This document shows, one piece after another, positions 51,130 to 59,397 of a DNA stretch of 64,000 bases. Below the pieces are notes generated by a model, which was not told the DNA's origin, ran no database searches, and worked only from the letters and a program-made list of their open reading frames with translations. Where the stretch lies: NCBI GenBank assembly GCA_964425755.1, contig CAYRNY010000006.1, positions 154,687 to 218,686 of the forward strand. Reading direction: 5' to 3'. The position numbers and the translations under genes were made by a program. The DNA comes from CAYRNY01 sp964425755. GTDB lineage: Bacteria; Chloroflexota; Anaerolineae; Aggregatilineales; Aggregatilineaceae. The stretch's first letter is position 1. Each line of letters begins with the position of its first letter.

Positions 51130-53301
51130 TCAGCGGCGCATGCTCAGCCCGATCCGCCCGCGATCGATATCCACGTTCACCACCGTGACCTGGATCACAT
51201 CGCCCACGCTCACGATCTCATACGGATCGCTGACGCGAAAGTCCGCCATCTCGGAAATGTGGACCAGCCCGTCTTGCTTGACGCCGACATCAACAAACGC
51301 GCCGAAATCTACTACGTTGCGCACCGTCCCGGTGAGCGTCATGCCGCGTTCCAGGTCTTCCAGCTTCAACACGTCCGAACGCAAGATGGGTGGATCAAGT
51401 TCGCTGCGCGGATCGCGTCCGGGCCGTGCCAGATCGTCCAGCATGTCCGCCAGTGTCGGCTCGCCTACGCCAAGCTCTCGCGCCAACGCCCGCACGTCGA
51501 TCGCGGGCCGCTGTTGCTGGATCCGGCGCGGCAAATCGGGATCGTCCGGCGACACGCCGAGCCGGTCCAGCAGTGCGTTCGCCGCGCTGTAAGACTCCGG
51601 GTGCACGCCCGTATTGTCAAGCAGGTTGTCGCTACCCGGCACGCGCAGAAAGCCCGCCGCCTGTTCGAACGTTTTGTCGCCCATCCCCTTGACCTGCTTC
51701 ACCGCCAGCCGCGAGCGAAATGGTCCCTGCTCGTTGCGCTGCTCGACGATGCGCTCGGCCAGCTTCGGTCCCACCCCGGCCACGTGCTGCAACAGCGCGG
51801 GCGAGGCCGTGTTCACGTTCACACCCACATGATTCACCACCGACTCGATCACTTCATCAAGCCTGGTCCCAAGCGCTTTCTGATCGACGTCATGCTGGTA
51901 CAGCCCCACGCCGATGCTGCGCGGGTCGATCTTGACCAGTTCCGCCAGCGGATCGAGCACGCGCCGTGCGATCGACACCGCACCGCGCATCGCCACGTCG
52001 AGGTCGGGCAGTTCCGCGCGTGCCAGCGGCGACGCCGAATACACGGATGCCCCGGCCTCGCTGACGATCATGTACTGCGCGCGCAGCTCGCCGTTTTCGC
52101 GCAGCAGCGCCGCGACGAGTTCTTCGGTCTCGCGCGATGCTGTGCCGTTGCCGATCGCGATCACAGCAACACGGTGCTGCCGCGCCAACGCCGCCAGCGT
52201 CTTGAGCGCCCGCGTGCGTTCGTTTTGCGGCGGATGCGGGTAGATCGTCGCTATCTCCAGCACTTTTCCGGTCTGGTCAACAACGGCGACCTTTGAGCCG
52301 GTGCGGAAGCCCGGATCAATGCCCAGCACGACGCGATCCCGCAACGGAGGCTGTAACAGCAACCCGCGCAGGTTGGTTGCAAACACGTCGATCGCGTGCG
52401 CGTCAGCTCTCTCGGTCAGTTCGCGGCGGACCTCGCGTTCGATCGCCGGCGCGATCAGGCGCTTGTAAGCATCCCGTACCGCTGCTTCCAGGTGCGCCGC
52501 GAAAGGCGAGCGCGGGTCCGGGCGGTACAGCCGGAGCAGATCGCCCATGATGCGCTCATCCGGCGCTGTTAGGCTCACCTTCAACACGTCTTCGCGCTCG
52601 CCCCGGTTCAACGCCAGCACCTGGTGCGGACGGACGCGGTTCAAGCCGCTCGTGAATTCATAATAGGTACGGAAAACGCCTTTAGCGTCCCTGGCTGCAT
52701 CGCTCACCAATACGTCCAGCGTTCCCTGCTGCCACGTTGCGCGCCGCGCCACATCACGGGAACGCGCATCATCCGCCACCAGCTCGGCCACGATATCCCG
52801 CGCGCCCTGTAACGCGTCCCCGACCGTGGGCACATCGTCGCCCAGGTACGCCCGCGCGACCTGTTCGGGGGAGTCCGCTTCGCGGGGCTGCGCCAGGATC
52901 ACGTCCGCCAGCGGTTCGAGTCCCCGTTCCCGTGCCACCTGGGCACGCGTGCGGCGTTTCGGCTTATAAGGCAGGTAGAGGTCCTCTACGGCCTGGAATG
53001 TCTCGGTTTCGAGGATCGCCGCTTCAAGCGTGGGGGTAAGCTTCCCCTGCTCCGTGATGCTGGCGATCACAGCGTCCTGGCGCTCCGCCAGTTTGCGCAA
53101 ATAGGTGAGCCGGTCCAGCAGGCTACGGAGTTGTTCTTCGTCCAGGCTGCCCGTTACCTCTTTGCGGTATCGCGCTACAAAAGGAACCGTGTTGCCTTGG
53201 TCAAACAGGCCCACTGTGCGCGTCACATGGTCACGCGGCAGCGTCATCTCAGCAGCGAGCTTGCCAATGATATCTCGTTTCACGATCGCATTCCCCTTCA
53301 T
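51130..53301 (-). CDS. tex: Tex-family RNA-binding transcription accessory protein
   Basis: 723 residues from the ATG; a GTG six codons in has a better spaced AAGGGG site and may be the real start. N-terminal helical region FDQGNTVPFVARYRKEVTGSLDEEQLRSLLDRL and YLPYKPKRRTRAQVARERGLEPLADVI are hallmarks. The YqgF/RNase H-like domain (LGIDPGFRTGSKVAVVD), helix-hairpin-helix motifs (VNTASPALLQHVAGVGPKLAERIVEQR), and the C-terminal S1 domain (GMTLTGTVRNVVDFGAFVDVGVKQDGLVHISEM) follow in the family order. Binds nucleic acid and affects transcription. Divergent from pyrF. Confidence 0.93.
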   Translation of the reverse strand: MKGNAIVKRDIIGKLAAEMTLPRDHVTRTVGLFDQGNTVPFVARYRKEVTGSLDEEQLRSLLDRLTYLRKLAERQDAVIASITEQGKLTPTLEAAILETETFQAVEDLYLPYKPKRRTRAQVARERGLEPLADVILAQPREADSPEQVARAYLGDDVPTVGDALQGARDIVAELVADDARSRDVARRATWQQGTLDVLVSDAARDAKGVFRTYYEFTSGLNRVRPHQVLALNRGEREDVLKVSLTAPDERIMGDLLRLYRPDPRSPFAAHLEAAVRDAYKRLIAPAIEREVRRELTERADAHAIDVFATNLRGLLLQPPLRDRVVLGIDPGFRTGSKVAVVDQTGKVLEIATIYPHPPQNERTRALKTLAALARQHRVAVIAIGNGTASRETEELVAALLRENGELRAQYMIVSEAGASVYSASPLARAELPDLDVAMRGAVSIARRVLDPLAELVKIDPRSIGVGLYQHDVDQKALGTRLDEVIESVVNHVGVNVNTASPALLQHVAGVGPKLAERIVEQRNEQGPFRSRLAVKQVKGMGDKTFEQAAGFLRVPGSDNLLDNTGVHPESYSAANALLDRLGVSPDDPDLPRRIQQQRPAIDVRALARELGVGEPTLADMLDDLARPGRDPRSELDPPILRSDVLKLEDLERGMTLTGTVRNVVDFGAFVDVGVKQDGLVHISEMADFRVSDPYEIVSVGDVIQVTVVNVDIDRGRIGLSMRR

Positions 53302-53410
53302 CCTGGCTGCAAAACCGGCTGAGCATTGTACCACGCGGTCCGCTCAAATCTGCACTATTACAAACGGTTGAATTCGGTATACTCTATCATATCTGCAAAG
53401 CAGTTGTGGG

Positions 53411-54232
53411 ATGCGAAAAATGACTTTTTTGGACAAACTACGCGCCGCCCAGGGAAAGAACGACTCATGGTTATGTGTCGGCCTGGACCCTACCCCGGAC
53501 TTGATGCCGCCGGGCGTGAGCGTGCTTGACTTCGGTCGCAACATCGTAGACGCCACCGCCGATTACGCATGCGCGTTCAAACCGAACCTCGCGTTCTACC
53601 TCGCGTATGGATCTGCGGGCCTGCGCGATCTGGAGCTGACGATTGCACACGTCCCCGATCACATCCCGGTTGTCTTAGACGCCAAATTCGGGGATATCAG
53701 TTACACAGCCGAACACTATGCGCGCGCGGCATTTGAGCAGATCGGCGCGGATGCCGTCACGATCAGCCCGTACGTGGGGATGGATGCCGTCACGCCACTG
53801 CTTGAATACAGCGAGCGGATGGTCTTTGTACTGGTGCGTTCGAGCAACACGACCGGCAACGATTTTCAACAGTGGCCCAGCGAGCGCGCGCCCCTGTATC
53901 GTTATGTCACCGCGCAGGTCAACACGCTCGCGGGGCAATACCCGGACCAGCTCGGCATCCTGGTCAGCGCGACACAAGCGCCCGACCTGATCAACGTCCG
54001 CAGTTGGGCACCGACGCTGCCGTTTTTGATCCCCGGCATCGGGGTGCAGGAAGGTGATCTCGATATCGCGATTGAGCACGGCATGTCGCATGCAAGCCTC
54101 GGTCCGATCATCGCGGTCACGCGCTCGATCATCTATGCCAGCCGCGACGGTGATTACGCTGCCGAAGCAGGCAAAGCCGCCCAGACCTGGATGCAGCGCA
54201 TCCGCGAAACGCGCGCGCGTTACCACGGTTGA
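53411..54232 (+). CDS. pyrF: Orotidine 5'-phosphate decarboxylase, type 2
   Basis: 273 residues, the longer type 2 form. Makes UMP, the last step of pyrimidine synthesis. WLCVGLDPTPDLMP (N-terminal Asp), KPNLAFYLAYGSAGL, the catalytic loop VVLDAKFGDISYTAEHYA with the Lys and paired Asp residues, and TISPYVGMDAVTPLL. The usual Arg after the catalytic Lys is Phe here. The C-terminal RSIIYA segment contains the phosphate-binding Arg. A second Met three codons in fits the ribosome-binding distance better. A TATACT at 53378-53383 may be its -10 box. No other pyr gene adjoins. Confidence 0.9.
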   Translation: MRKMTFLDKLRAAQGKNDSWLCVGLDPTPDLMPPGVSVLDFGRNIVDATADYACAFKPNLAFYLAYGSAGLRDLELTIAHVPDHIPVVLDAKFGDISYTAEHYARAAFEQIGADAVTISPYVGMDAVTPLLEYSERMVFVLVRSSNTTGNDFQQWPSERAPLYRYVTAQVNTLAGQYPDQLGILVSATQAPDLINVRSWAPTLPFLIPGIGVQEGDLDIAIEHGMSHASLGPIIAVTRSIIYASRDGDYAAEAGKAAQTWMQRIRETRARYHG

Positions 54233-54308
54233 ACACGCTGCCCGCGCCCAGAGTTACAGCGTGCACAAGCGGTAGAATGTCGCCTGCACGCCTGAAAAAG
54301 GGATCCGG

Positions 54309-55568
54309 TTAACCGGCGAGCACAGGGATTGTAGAGTTGGCCGCCGGGAAGATACCGATCCGTGCCCCTGGCGGCAGTTCGCTCAGCGCGCGGTCTATCG
54401 CCGCCTGCACGCCGTCCGCAGGCTCCAGCAGCAATCGCCGGACCCGTGCGGCATCCATTTCCGACACTAACTGCACGCGCAACCGGAGCGCATCCCGCGC
54501 GATCTGCACCGCCTTGTGCGGCCCCAGGCGGAACTGCTCGCGCCTGAAGCGTTCGAGCACGGCCTCGTGCGACGGCATACCGCTGACCCAGTCTTCATAG
54601 TGCGCGCTTCCCGGACCTTCGCCGCACGCCGCGACAAGGATCGCGTGCCCGCCCTCACGCGCCACGCGTGCCGCGTGCGCCAGCGCCTTCTGAGACTGGT
54701 ACAGGTTGATGTCTTTGGGATGACCGCCGGGCGACGTGATCACAAGATCGAACGCCCGCGCGACCGGCACCTCGACCATGTCACGCACCAGGGGCACACC
54801 GGCCTGCATCACGGCTAGCGGCTCCCCGGCCAGCGCACGCACGACCTGCTTGTGGCGGTTGAGCACGGCATTGAGCGCGAACTGGACACCCATCATCTGC
54901 CCGATCTGCTCCAGGTCTTGCCGCACGGGATTATCGTCATAGTGCCCCAATTCGGCATACGGCTCGACCATCATCGCGTGGTTGGTGTTGATCGTCTCGC
55001 GCCCGGCCACGCCGACCGCTGCCGCCTTTACCCCGCCGGAGAACCCCACGAACTGGTGCGGTTCCAGGTTGCCCACGACGATCCGCAGGTCGGCCTCGAC
55101 GAAATGCCGGTTGGCATAAACCGGCGTGCCGCGCGCGGTCGTGCCCAGATAAACCAACTGCTCCGCAGCATCACAATCATGCGAGGCCACGCGATAGCGC
55201 CGCACAATGTCATCGGGCAAGATCATCCCGAACTCGTCAGGCGGCATCGGCGCATGCGTGCCGGTCGCGATCAGTAACGTGATTGCACTGTCCGGGATGC
55301 CCAGCGCATCCAGCCGTTCCAGCAGCGATCGGATCACCACATGCGACAGTGGGCGCGTTTTGTCGCTGATTGTGATCGCGACCGACTGCACCCCCGCGAA
55401 CGTATCCAGCGCCACCCCGCCCAGCGGGTGATCCAGTGCCTCGCGGACCAGGGCCGCTACATCGCCGGACGGCGCGACATCTCGCGGAGCGATCAGCTCA
55501 CAGTGAACGCCGTCCGGCAAGGTGAACGTCACGCCGGATGTGCCGTAGGGTACGCGATACTCGGCCAT
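54309..55568 (-). CDS. LarA-family nickel-dependent racemase, candidate sulfolactate racemase
   Basis: 419 residues. The lactate-racemase pattern is complete with a three-residue offset from Lactobacillus LarA: DKTRP (Asp69, Arg72), ATGTHAP (His105), and HQFVGFSGGVK with His171 and Lys181, the residue that carries the nickel pincer cofactor; then NHAMM (His197). So it should be an active 2-hydroxyacid racemase, needing larBCE elsewhere. It is the last gene of a cluster with a SuyAB-like lyase 84 bp upstream. I infer sulfolactate as substrate, interconverting S- and R-sulfolactate; lactate, malate or another hydroxyacid remains possible. Confidence 0.8.
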   Translation of the reverse strand: MAEYRVPYGTSGVTFTLPDGVHCELIAPRDVAPSGDVAALVREALDHPLGGVALDTFAGVQSVAITISDKTRPLSHVVIRSLLERLDALGIPDSAITLLIATGTHAPMPPDEFGMILPDDIVRRYRVASHDCDAAEQLVYLGTTARGTPVYANRHFVEADLRIVVGNLEPHQFVGFSGGVKAAAVGVAGRETINTNHAMMVEPYAELGHYDDNPVRQDLEQIGQMMGVQFALNAVLNRHKQVVRALAGEPLAVMQAGVPLVRDMVEVPVARAFDLVITSPGGHPKDINLYQSQKALAHAARVAREGGHAILVAACGEGPGSAHYEDWVSGMPSHEAVLERFRREQFRLGPHKAVQIARDALRLRVQLVSEMDAARVRRLLLEPADGVQAAIDRALSELPPGARIGIFPAANSTIPVLAG

Positions 55569-55652
55569 GTCTCCCTCTCACAAAATGACAATCCTGCCGT
55601 AGGGGGCACACAGCGCGCTGCGCGCCCCCGGATTCCGTGCGCCTGGCTGAGG

Positions 55653-56828
55653 TTAAATACTGATGCCCATGCGATGGATCGCGAAGCTGTTGTCGTCCTT
55701 CAGTACCTCGGACTTGGTCAGCCGCCCGCTGGCGACCGCGACCACTTCGTCAAAGATGATCTGCCCGGCTTCTTCGATGCTCATCTCACCCCTTAGGATG
55801 CCGCTCACATCCAGGTCGACCGTGTCCTTCATCAGCTCGTACGAACCGGCGTTTCCCGTGACCTTGATCGTCGGCATGATCGGGTGCGAGGACGTATGCC
55901 CGCCACCCGTCGAGAAGACCAGCACCTGGCAGCCCGCTGCCGCCATACTGCTGATCGATTCCGCGCCATGCCCGGGACCGTACATCACATACAACCCAGG
56001 CGTGTCGCTGGACGGGCGCTCAGCCACATCCAGGTAGCCCACGACCGGCTTGCTGCCGCCCTTCTTGACCGCGCCCATTGATTTCTCCTCGATGGTGGTC
56101 AGGCCGCCTACCATATTATCGCCGGTTGGCTGTGAACCGCGAATATCTTCCCCGCTGGCAAGCGCGCGCTGTTCTATGTGTTGCACACCCTGCACGATCA
56201 GTTCGGCGATATCAGGTGACGCGGCGCGGCTGGTCAGCCACTCCTCGCAGCCCATCCACTCGGTGCATTCCGCAAGAATCGTGCGCCCGCCCTGGTCGAT
56301 GATCATGTCGGAGCAAACGCCCGTCGCGGGGTTGCTCGCCAGGCCGGACGTGGTATCCGATGTGCCGCATTCCGTGCCGAACAACAGCTTGGACAGTGGC
56401 GCAGCCTCGCGCTTCATGTCGCTGAGCATGCGCGCGTAGTCCGCCGCGTAACGCATCGTGGTTTCCATCGCGTGGATCAGGCCGCCCTCGCCGCGAATAT
56501 TCACCGTGGCGACCGGTTTACCCGTCGCATTCTGGATATCGTTGGCAATATCCTCGGCGGTCATGCCCTCTTCACGAAAGTGATCGACCACCACCACCGC
56601 GCCGATATTCGGGTTCATACCGGTGTTGGAGAGAAACCGGCGCGTCATGCGCAGATCGGGACGCACCTGGCAGCGGCCCAACGGATGCGTGATCGCCACC
56701 GCGCCGTGAATCATACTGGCGACCTTCTCGACCAGTTTGTTAGTGTACACTGTGCCGGACATGATCAACAGGTGGTTGCGCGCACCTACGGAACCGTCAG
56801 ATCGAACGTATCCCAGAAACTCGGTCAT
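55653..56828 (-). CDS. UxaA-family lyase large subunit, SuyB-like (candidate sulfolactate sulfo-lyase)
   Basis: 391 residues from the Met at MTEFLGYVRSDGSVGARNH, behind a purine-rich GAGGGGG site. This is the large domain of the altronate dehydratase family, with the two-subunit form used by R-sulfolactate sulfo-lyase. The sugar-acid dehydratase motif around HP-x-GC is changed to HPLGRCQVRPD, and the following LGCE block is VDHFREEG. Later ECGTSDTTSGLASNPATGV and FSTGGGHTSSHPIMPTIKVTGN are family-typical. Function as a desulfonating lyase is inferred from the family and the neighbouring genes; altronate or galactarate dehydratase is the main alternative. Confidence 0.72.
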   Translation of the reverse strand: MTEFLGYVRSDGSVGARNHLLIMSGTVYTNKLVEKVASMIHGAVAITHPLGRCQVRPDLRMTRRFLSNTGMNPNIGAVVVVDHFREEGMTAEDIANDIQNATGKPVATVNIRGEGGLIHAMETTMRYAADYARMLSDMKREAAPLSKLLFGTECGTSDTTSGLASNPATGVCSDMIIDQGGRTILAECTEWMGCEEWLTSRAASPDIAELIVQGVQHIEQRALASGEDIRGSQPTGDNMVGGLTTIEEKSMGAVKKGGSKPVVGYLDVAERPSSDTPGLYVMYGPGHGAESISSMAAAGCQVLVFSTGGGHTSSHPIMPTIKVTGNAGSYELMKDTVDLDVSGILRGEMSIEEAGQIIFDEVVAVASGRLTKSEVLKDDNSFAIHRMGISI

Positions 56829-56841
56829 CTCTTCTGCCCCC

Positions 56842-57144
56842 TCACGCTTGCTGCGCGGCCAGATCGCCGCGTCCGCGATTGCTCTCGACATTGTGAATGT
56901 GGACATGGTCGCCGGGTTTGATATCTTCGGTGGCCGTGCCAATGCTCAGGCCGTACTTGATCACCTGCTCGCCCTTCGCGATCGGGCGCAGCGCGATCTT
57001 ATGCCCGTAGGGGACATCGGCATTGGCGGTAACGGTGATATCCTGCACACGGCCTGCCGTGCCAACAGTATCACCGGCCTTGATCGGCTCGCCGACTGCC
57101 GTCCCGACGTTGTCTTCTTTTTCTACGACAAAAACATGCTTCAT
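56842..57144 (-). CDS. UxaA-family lyase small subunit, SAF domain, SuyA-like
   Basis: 100 residues forming a single SAF domain (KEDNVGTAVGEPIKAGDTV, YGHKIALRPIAKGEQVIKYGLSIGTATEDIKPGDHVHIHN). In known split enzymes this subunit partners the large UxaA-type subunit; R-sulfolactate sulfo-lyase is SuyA plus SuyB, and altronate dehydratase can be similar. Starts 14 bp before the large subunit and 35 bp after the glycosidase. The HVHIHN ending carries conserved His and Asn residues seen in UxaA N-terminal domains. Confidence 0.78.
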   Translation of the reverse strand: MKHVFVVEKEDNVGTAVGEPIKAGDTVGTAGRVQDITVTANADVPYGHKIALRPIAKGEQVIKYGLSIGTATEDIKPGDHVHIHNVESNRGRGDLAAQQA

Positions 57145-57179
57145 GATCTTCGCTCCTCCGTTTGAAGGAAAACACCGTA

Positions 57180-58598
57180 CTAGGCAAACTGCGGCAGGTA
57201 GTCCGCAAATTCAACCAAGAAATCGTTCAAAATTGCGCGCGCGGTGTCGATATCGGTCACCATGGGGTCGAGCAGCAGCGCCTGCAGCGCGAGCTGGCGA
57301 TCCCCGGTCACGCCGGCATCGACCACCAACGAGCTAAGCTCCAGTTCACGGCGGCACAGCGCGGCGATGCCTTCCGGCAATGGCGGGAACCCCAGGCCCT
57401 GAATGCCAAACCCTGACAGCACCCCCGGCACCTCGATGATCGCGTCTTTGGGCAGGTTCGGGATCAGGCCGTCGCTGTTCGGGATATTCAACTGCTCGAA
57501 GTACGCGTTATCGTTGAACGTGAGCGCCTCGATCATCTCCGCGACGGGTTCTTCCAGGATGTTGAACTGCCACATGTTGCGCATTTCCTCGATCGGCGTC
57601 TCGTCGGAAAGTAGCGATTGCGCCAGCGCCCAACGCTGCGCGCGACGGCGGCGGTTCCCTTCCCAGCTTTGCAGGCGCAGATGGTACTTTTCCCAGGGCT
57701 TTGTGATCGGGTCCGCCACAAAGGGCAAGAACTCGCACAGGTGGCTATCCCCCGGAGTCGGCATCAGACCGAAGATCGCGAACATTTCGCGCGTCAGTGG
57801 CTCGAAACTGCTGCGATACCCGCCAAGCCAGCGCTCGCGCAGTTCTGGGTACAGGTCCTCGCCGGTGTGCTTATCGCGAATATCCACGATCCACGAGAAA
57901 TGATTGATCCCCGCCGCTTTGATATCCAGGTGTTCGTACCCGGCACGCGCCACCGGGATGAAATACGGCAGGTTATCCGCATCCGTGTGAACGTTGAAAT
58001 TCTCCGGCACCTGGATTCCGTAACGATCAGCAAGGATCGCGCCGGCCATCGCGTAGCCCCACAGCAGTTGGTGGCACAACCCCAGGACTTTGATCGTGGT
58101 ATAGCGATGCACGCCCAGCGTCAGGCGGATCAGCGGGTTTACGAGATTGATGTACCACGCATCCGGGCACAGCTCTTCCATATCGCGCGCAATGGCGAGG
58201 ATCACCGGCAGGTTGCGGAACGTATGCGCGATCGAACCGGGACCACCGTTCTCGGCATACGGCTGGTGCACGCCATGCCGCAGCGGAATCTGCCAGTCCA
58301 TCTCCCAGACCGCCTCACGCTGCCCGACCTGTACCGAAACAATCACGAAGTCCGCGCCGGGCAGCAGATCGCGCCGGTCGGTCGAGCTGCGGATCGTCAT
58401 CCCGGCGTCCCAGGCTTGGTTCATTTTCTCGGCGAGCGCGGTCATGGTCTCAAGCCCTTGTTCGTTAATGTCGACCAGGCACAGCTCGGCCCTTTTCAGG
58501 CGCGGGGCCTTGATCAAGGTCGCCATCGCACCGAGGCCAAAAATCGCGCTCCCCGCGCCAAGCACAACTATCTTGGGTGGTGTTGGAGGCTGTGACAT
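57180..58598 (-). CDS. NAD- and Mn-dependent glycosidase, GH4 family, candidate sulfoquinovosidase
   Basis: 472 residues. GH4 features: VVLGAGSAIF (NAD site), CLVDINEQGLE, INLVNPLIRLTLGVHRY, metal ligand Cys175 and His233 (GLCHQLLWG, AAGINHFSW). GH4 enzymes cleave glycosides by an NAD redox elimination mechanism; specificity follows the residues after the Cys. As I recall it, CHS, CHE, CHG, CDM and CNV mark galacto/glucuronide, glucoside, galacturonide and phospho-sugar enzymes; CHQL fits none of these. Known sulfoquinovosidases belong to GH31 or GH188, so this would be a new type. The transaldolase and SuyAB-like genes beside it support a sulfoquinovosyl substrate; uronides are the alternative. 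Confidence 0.75.
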   Translation of the reverse strand: MSQPPTPPKIVVLGAGSAIFGLGAMATLIKAPRLKRAELCLVDINEQGLETMTALAEKMNQAWDAGMTIRSSTDRRDLLPGADFVIVSVQVGQREAVWEMDWQIPLRHGVHQPYAENGGPGSIAHTFRNLPVILAIARDMEELCPDAWYINLVNPLIRLTLGVHRYTTIKVLGLCHQLLWGYAMAGAILADRYGIQVPENFNVHTDADNLPYFIPVARAGYEHLDIKAAGINHFSWIVDIRDKHTGEDLYPELRERWLGGYRSSFEPLTREMFAIFGLMPTPGDSHLCEFLPFVADPITKPWEKYHLRLQSWEGNRRRRAQRWALAQSLLSDETPIEEMRNMWQFNILEEPVAEMIEALTFNDNAYFEQLNIPNSDGLIPNLPKDAIIEVPGVLSGFGIQGLGFPPLPEGIAALCRRELELSSLVVDAGVTGDRQLALQALLLDPMVTDIDTARAILNDFLVEFADYLPQFA

Positions 58599-58616
58599 CG
58601 CCTTACATTTGCTCCG

Positions 58617-59279
58617 TCATTCGTATCGTGTCTGATCCCAGAAATCCTGGAACTTCCCTAACCCCATATCGGTGAAGGGATGTTTGAAAGCATCTTCATA
58701 CACCGCAAACCCCGCCGTCACGATATCCGCACCGGCTACCGCCGCCTCTGCGATCTGGCGCGCGTTGCGGATCGCTGCGACCAGCACTTCTGTGTCAAAG
58801 TTGAAATTGTCGCGGATCGTCACGATCTCATGAATCATGCTGGTGGTTTCCTCAGCATTGGACTCTTTCCAGCCGATGAACGGCGAAACGAACAGCGCCC
58901 CCATACGCATCGCCTGCAGCGCCTGCGTGGGCGAGAAGCACAACGTCAGGTTGGCGCGAACACCGCGCTCTTTCAGCAACGGGATCGCCTTGAAACCGGC
59001 TTCTGTCGCGGGAAGTTTGATCACGAAGTTCGGCGAAATTTCGGCCAGTTTCAGCCCTTCCGCGACCATCGCCTCGTGGTCATTGTGATGCGGGTTGACT
59101 TCTACCGAGACCTTCTTTTCCGTCCCGGCGAAGACTGCCGCGATATCTTTGATCGCCGTCATGAACGACTTACCGGACACCTGCACGTGGCGCGGGTTGG
59201 TGGTCACACCGTCGATGTGCCACATCTCCAGGGCATGTTCGATCTCGTCTACAATCGCGCTATCCAGGAAAAACTTCAT
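58617..59279 (-). CDS. FSA/TalC-type transaldolase, candidate 6-deoxy-6-sulfofructose transaldolase
   Basis: 220 residues. Class I aldolase barrel of the fructose-6-phosphate aldolase type; Schiff-base Lys88 in VIKLPAT. MKFFLDSAIVDEIEHALEMW and GVTTNP open the fold, but the next residue, usually Ser, is Arg30. The phosphate-binding Arg region, usually GR(L/I)D, reads GWKES (137-140), so the acceptor or donor anion differs. In the sulfo-TAL pathway such an enzyme cleaves 6-deoxy-6-sulfofructose to 3-sulfolactaldehyde. AGAGGT site; a promoter with TTCACA and CATAAT lies just upstream. Confidence 0.75.
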   Translation of the reverse strand: MKFFLDSAIVDEIEHALEMWHIDGVTTNPRHVQVSGKSFMTAIKDIAAVFAGTEKKVSVEVNPHHNDHEAMVAEGLKLAEISPNFVIKLPATEAGFKAIPLLKERGVRANLTLCFSPTQALQAMRMGALFVSPFIGWKESNAEETTSMIHEIVTIRDNFNFDTEVLVAAIRNARQIAEAAVAGADIVTAGFAVYEDAFKHPFTDMGLGKFQDFWDQTRYE

Positions 59280-59312
59280 GATGCACTTTTACCTCTGATT
59301 ACACTCTGTCTC

Positions 59313-59341
59313 ATTATGCGGTGCGAACACAAACATGTGAA
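59313..59341 (-). promoter_or_regulatory. Internal promoter of the sulfoquinovose-type cluster
   Basis: Minus strand TTCACA (59341-59336), 17-base spacer, CATAAT (59318-59313): both boxes one base from consensus. Drives the transaldolase-glycosidase-SuyAB-LarA part. Confidence 0.65.
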
Positions 59342-59357
59342 CCTGATCGGGGTACCG

Positions 59358-59387
59358 AAAAAACCCCCGGAGATTCTTCTCCGAAGG
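59358..59387 (-). terminator. Terminator after the aldehyde dehydrogenase gene
   Basis: CCTTCGGAGA and TCTCCGGGGG (minus strand, two G-T pairs) form a 10-bp stem with a 4-base loop and are followed by TTTTTT. It splits the cluster into two transcription units. Confidence 0.88.
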
Positions 59388-59397
59388 CATATGCTTA

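Noticed and set aside
54305..54316. CCGGTTAACCGG palindrome at the end of the LarA gene
   Set aside because: A short palindrome overlapping a stop codon without a T-run; likely chance.
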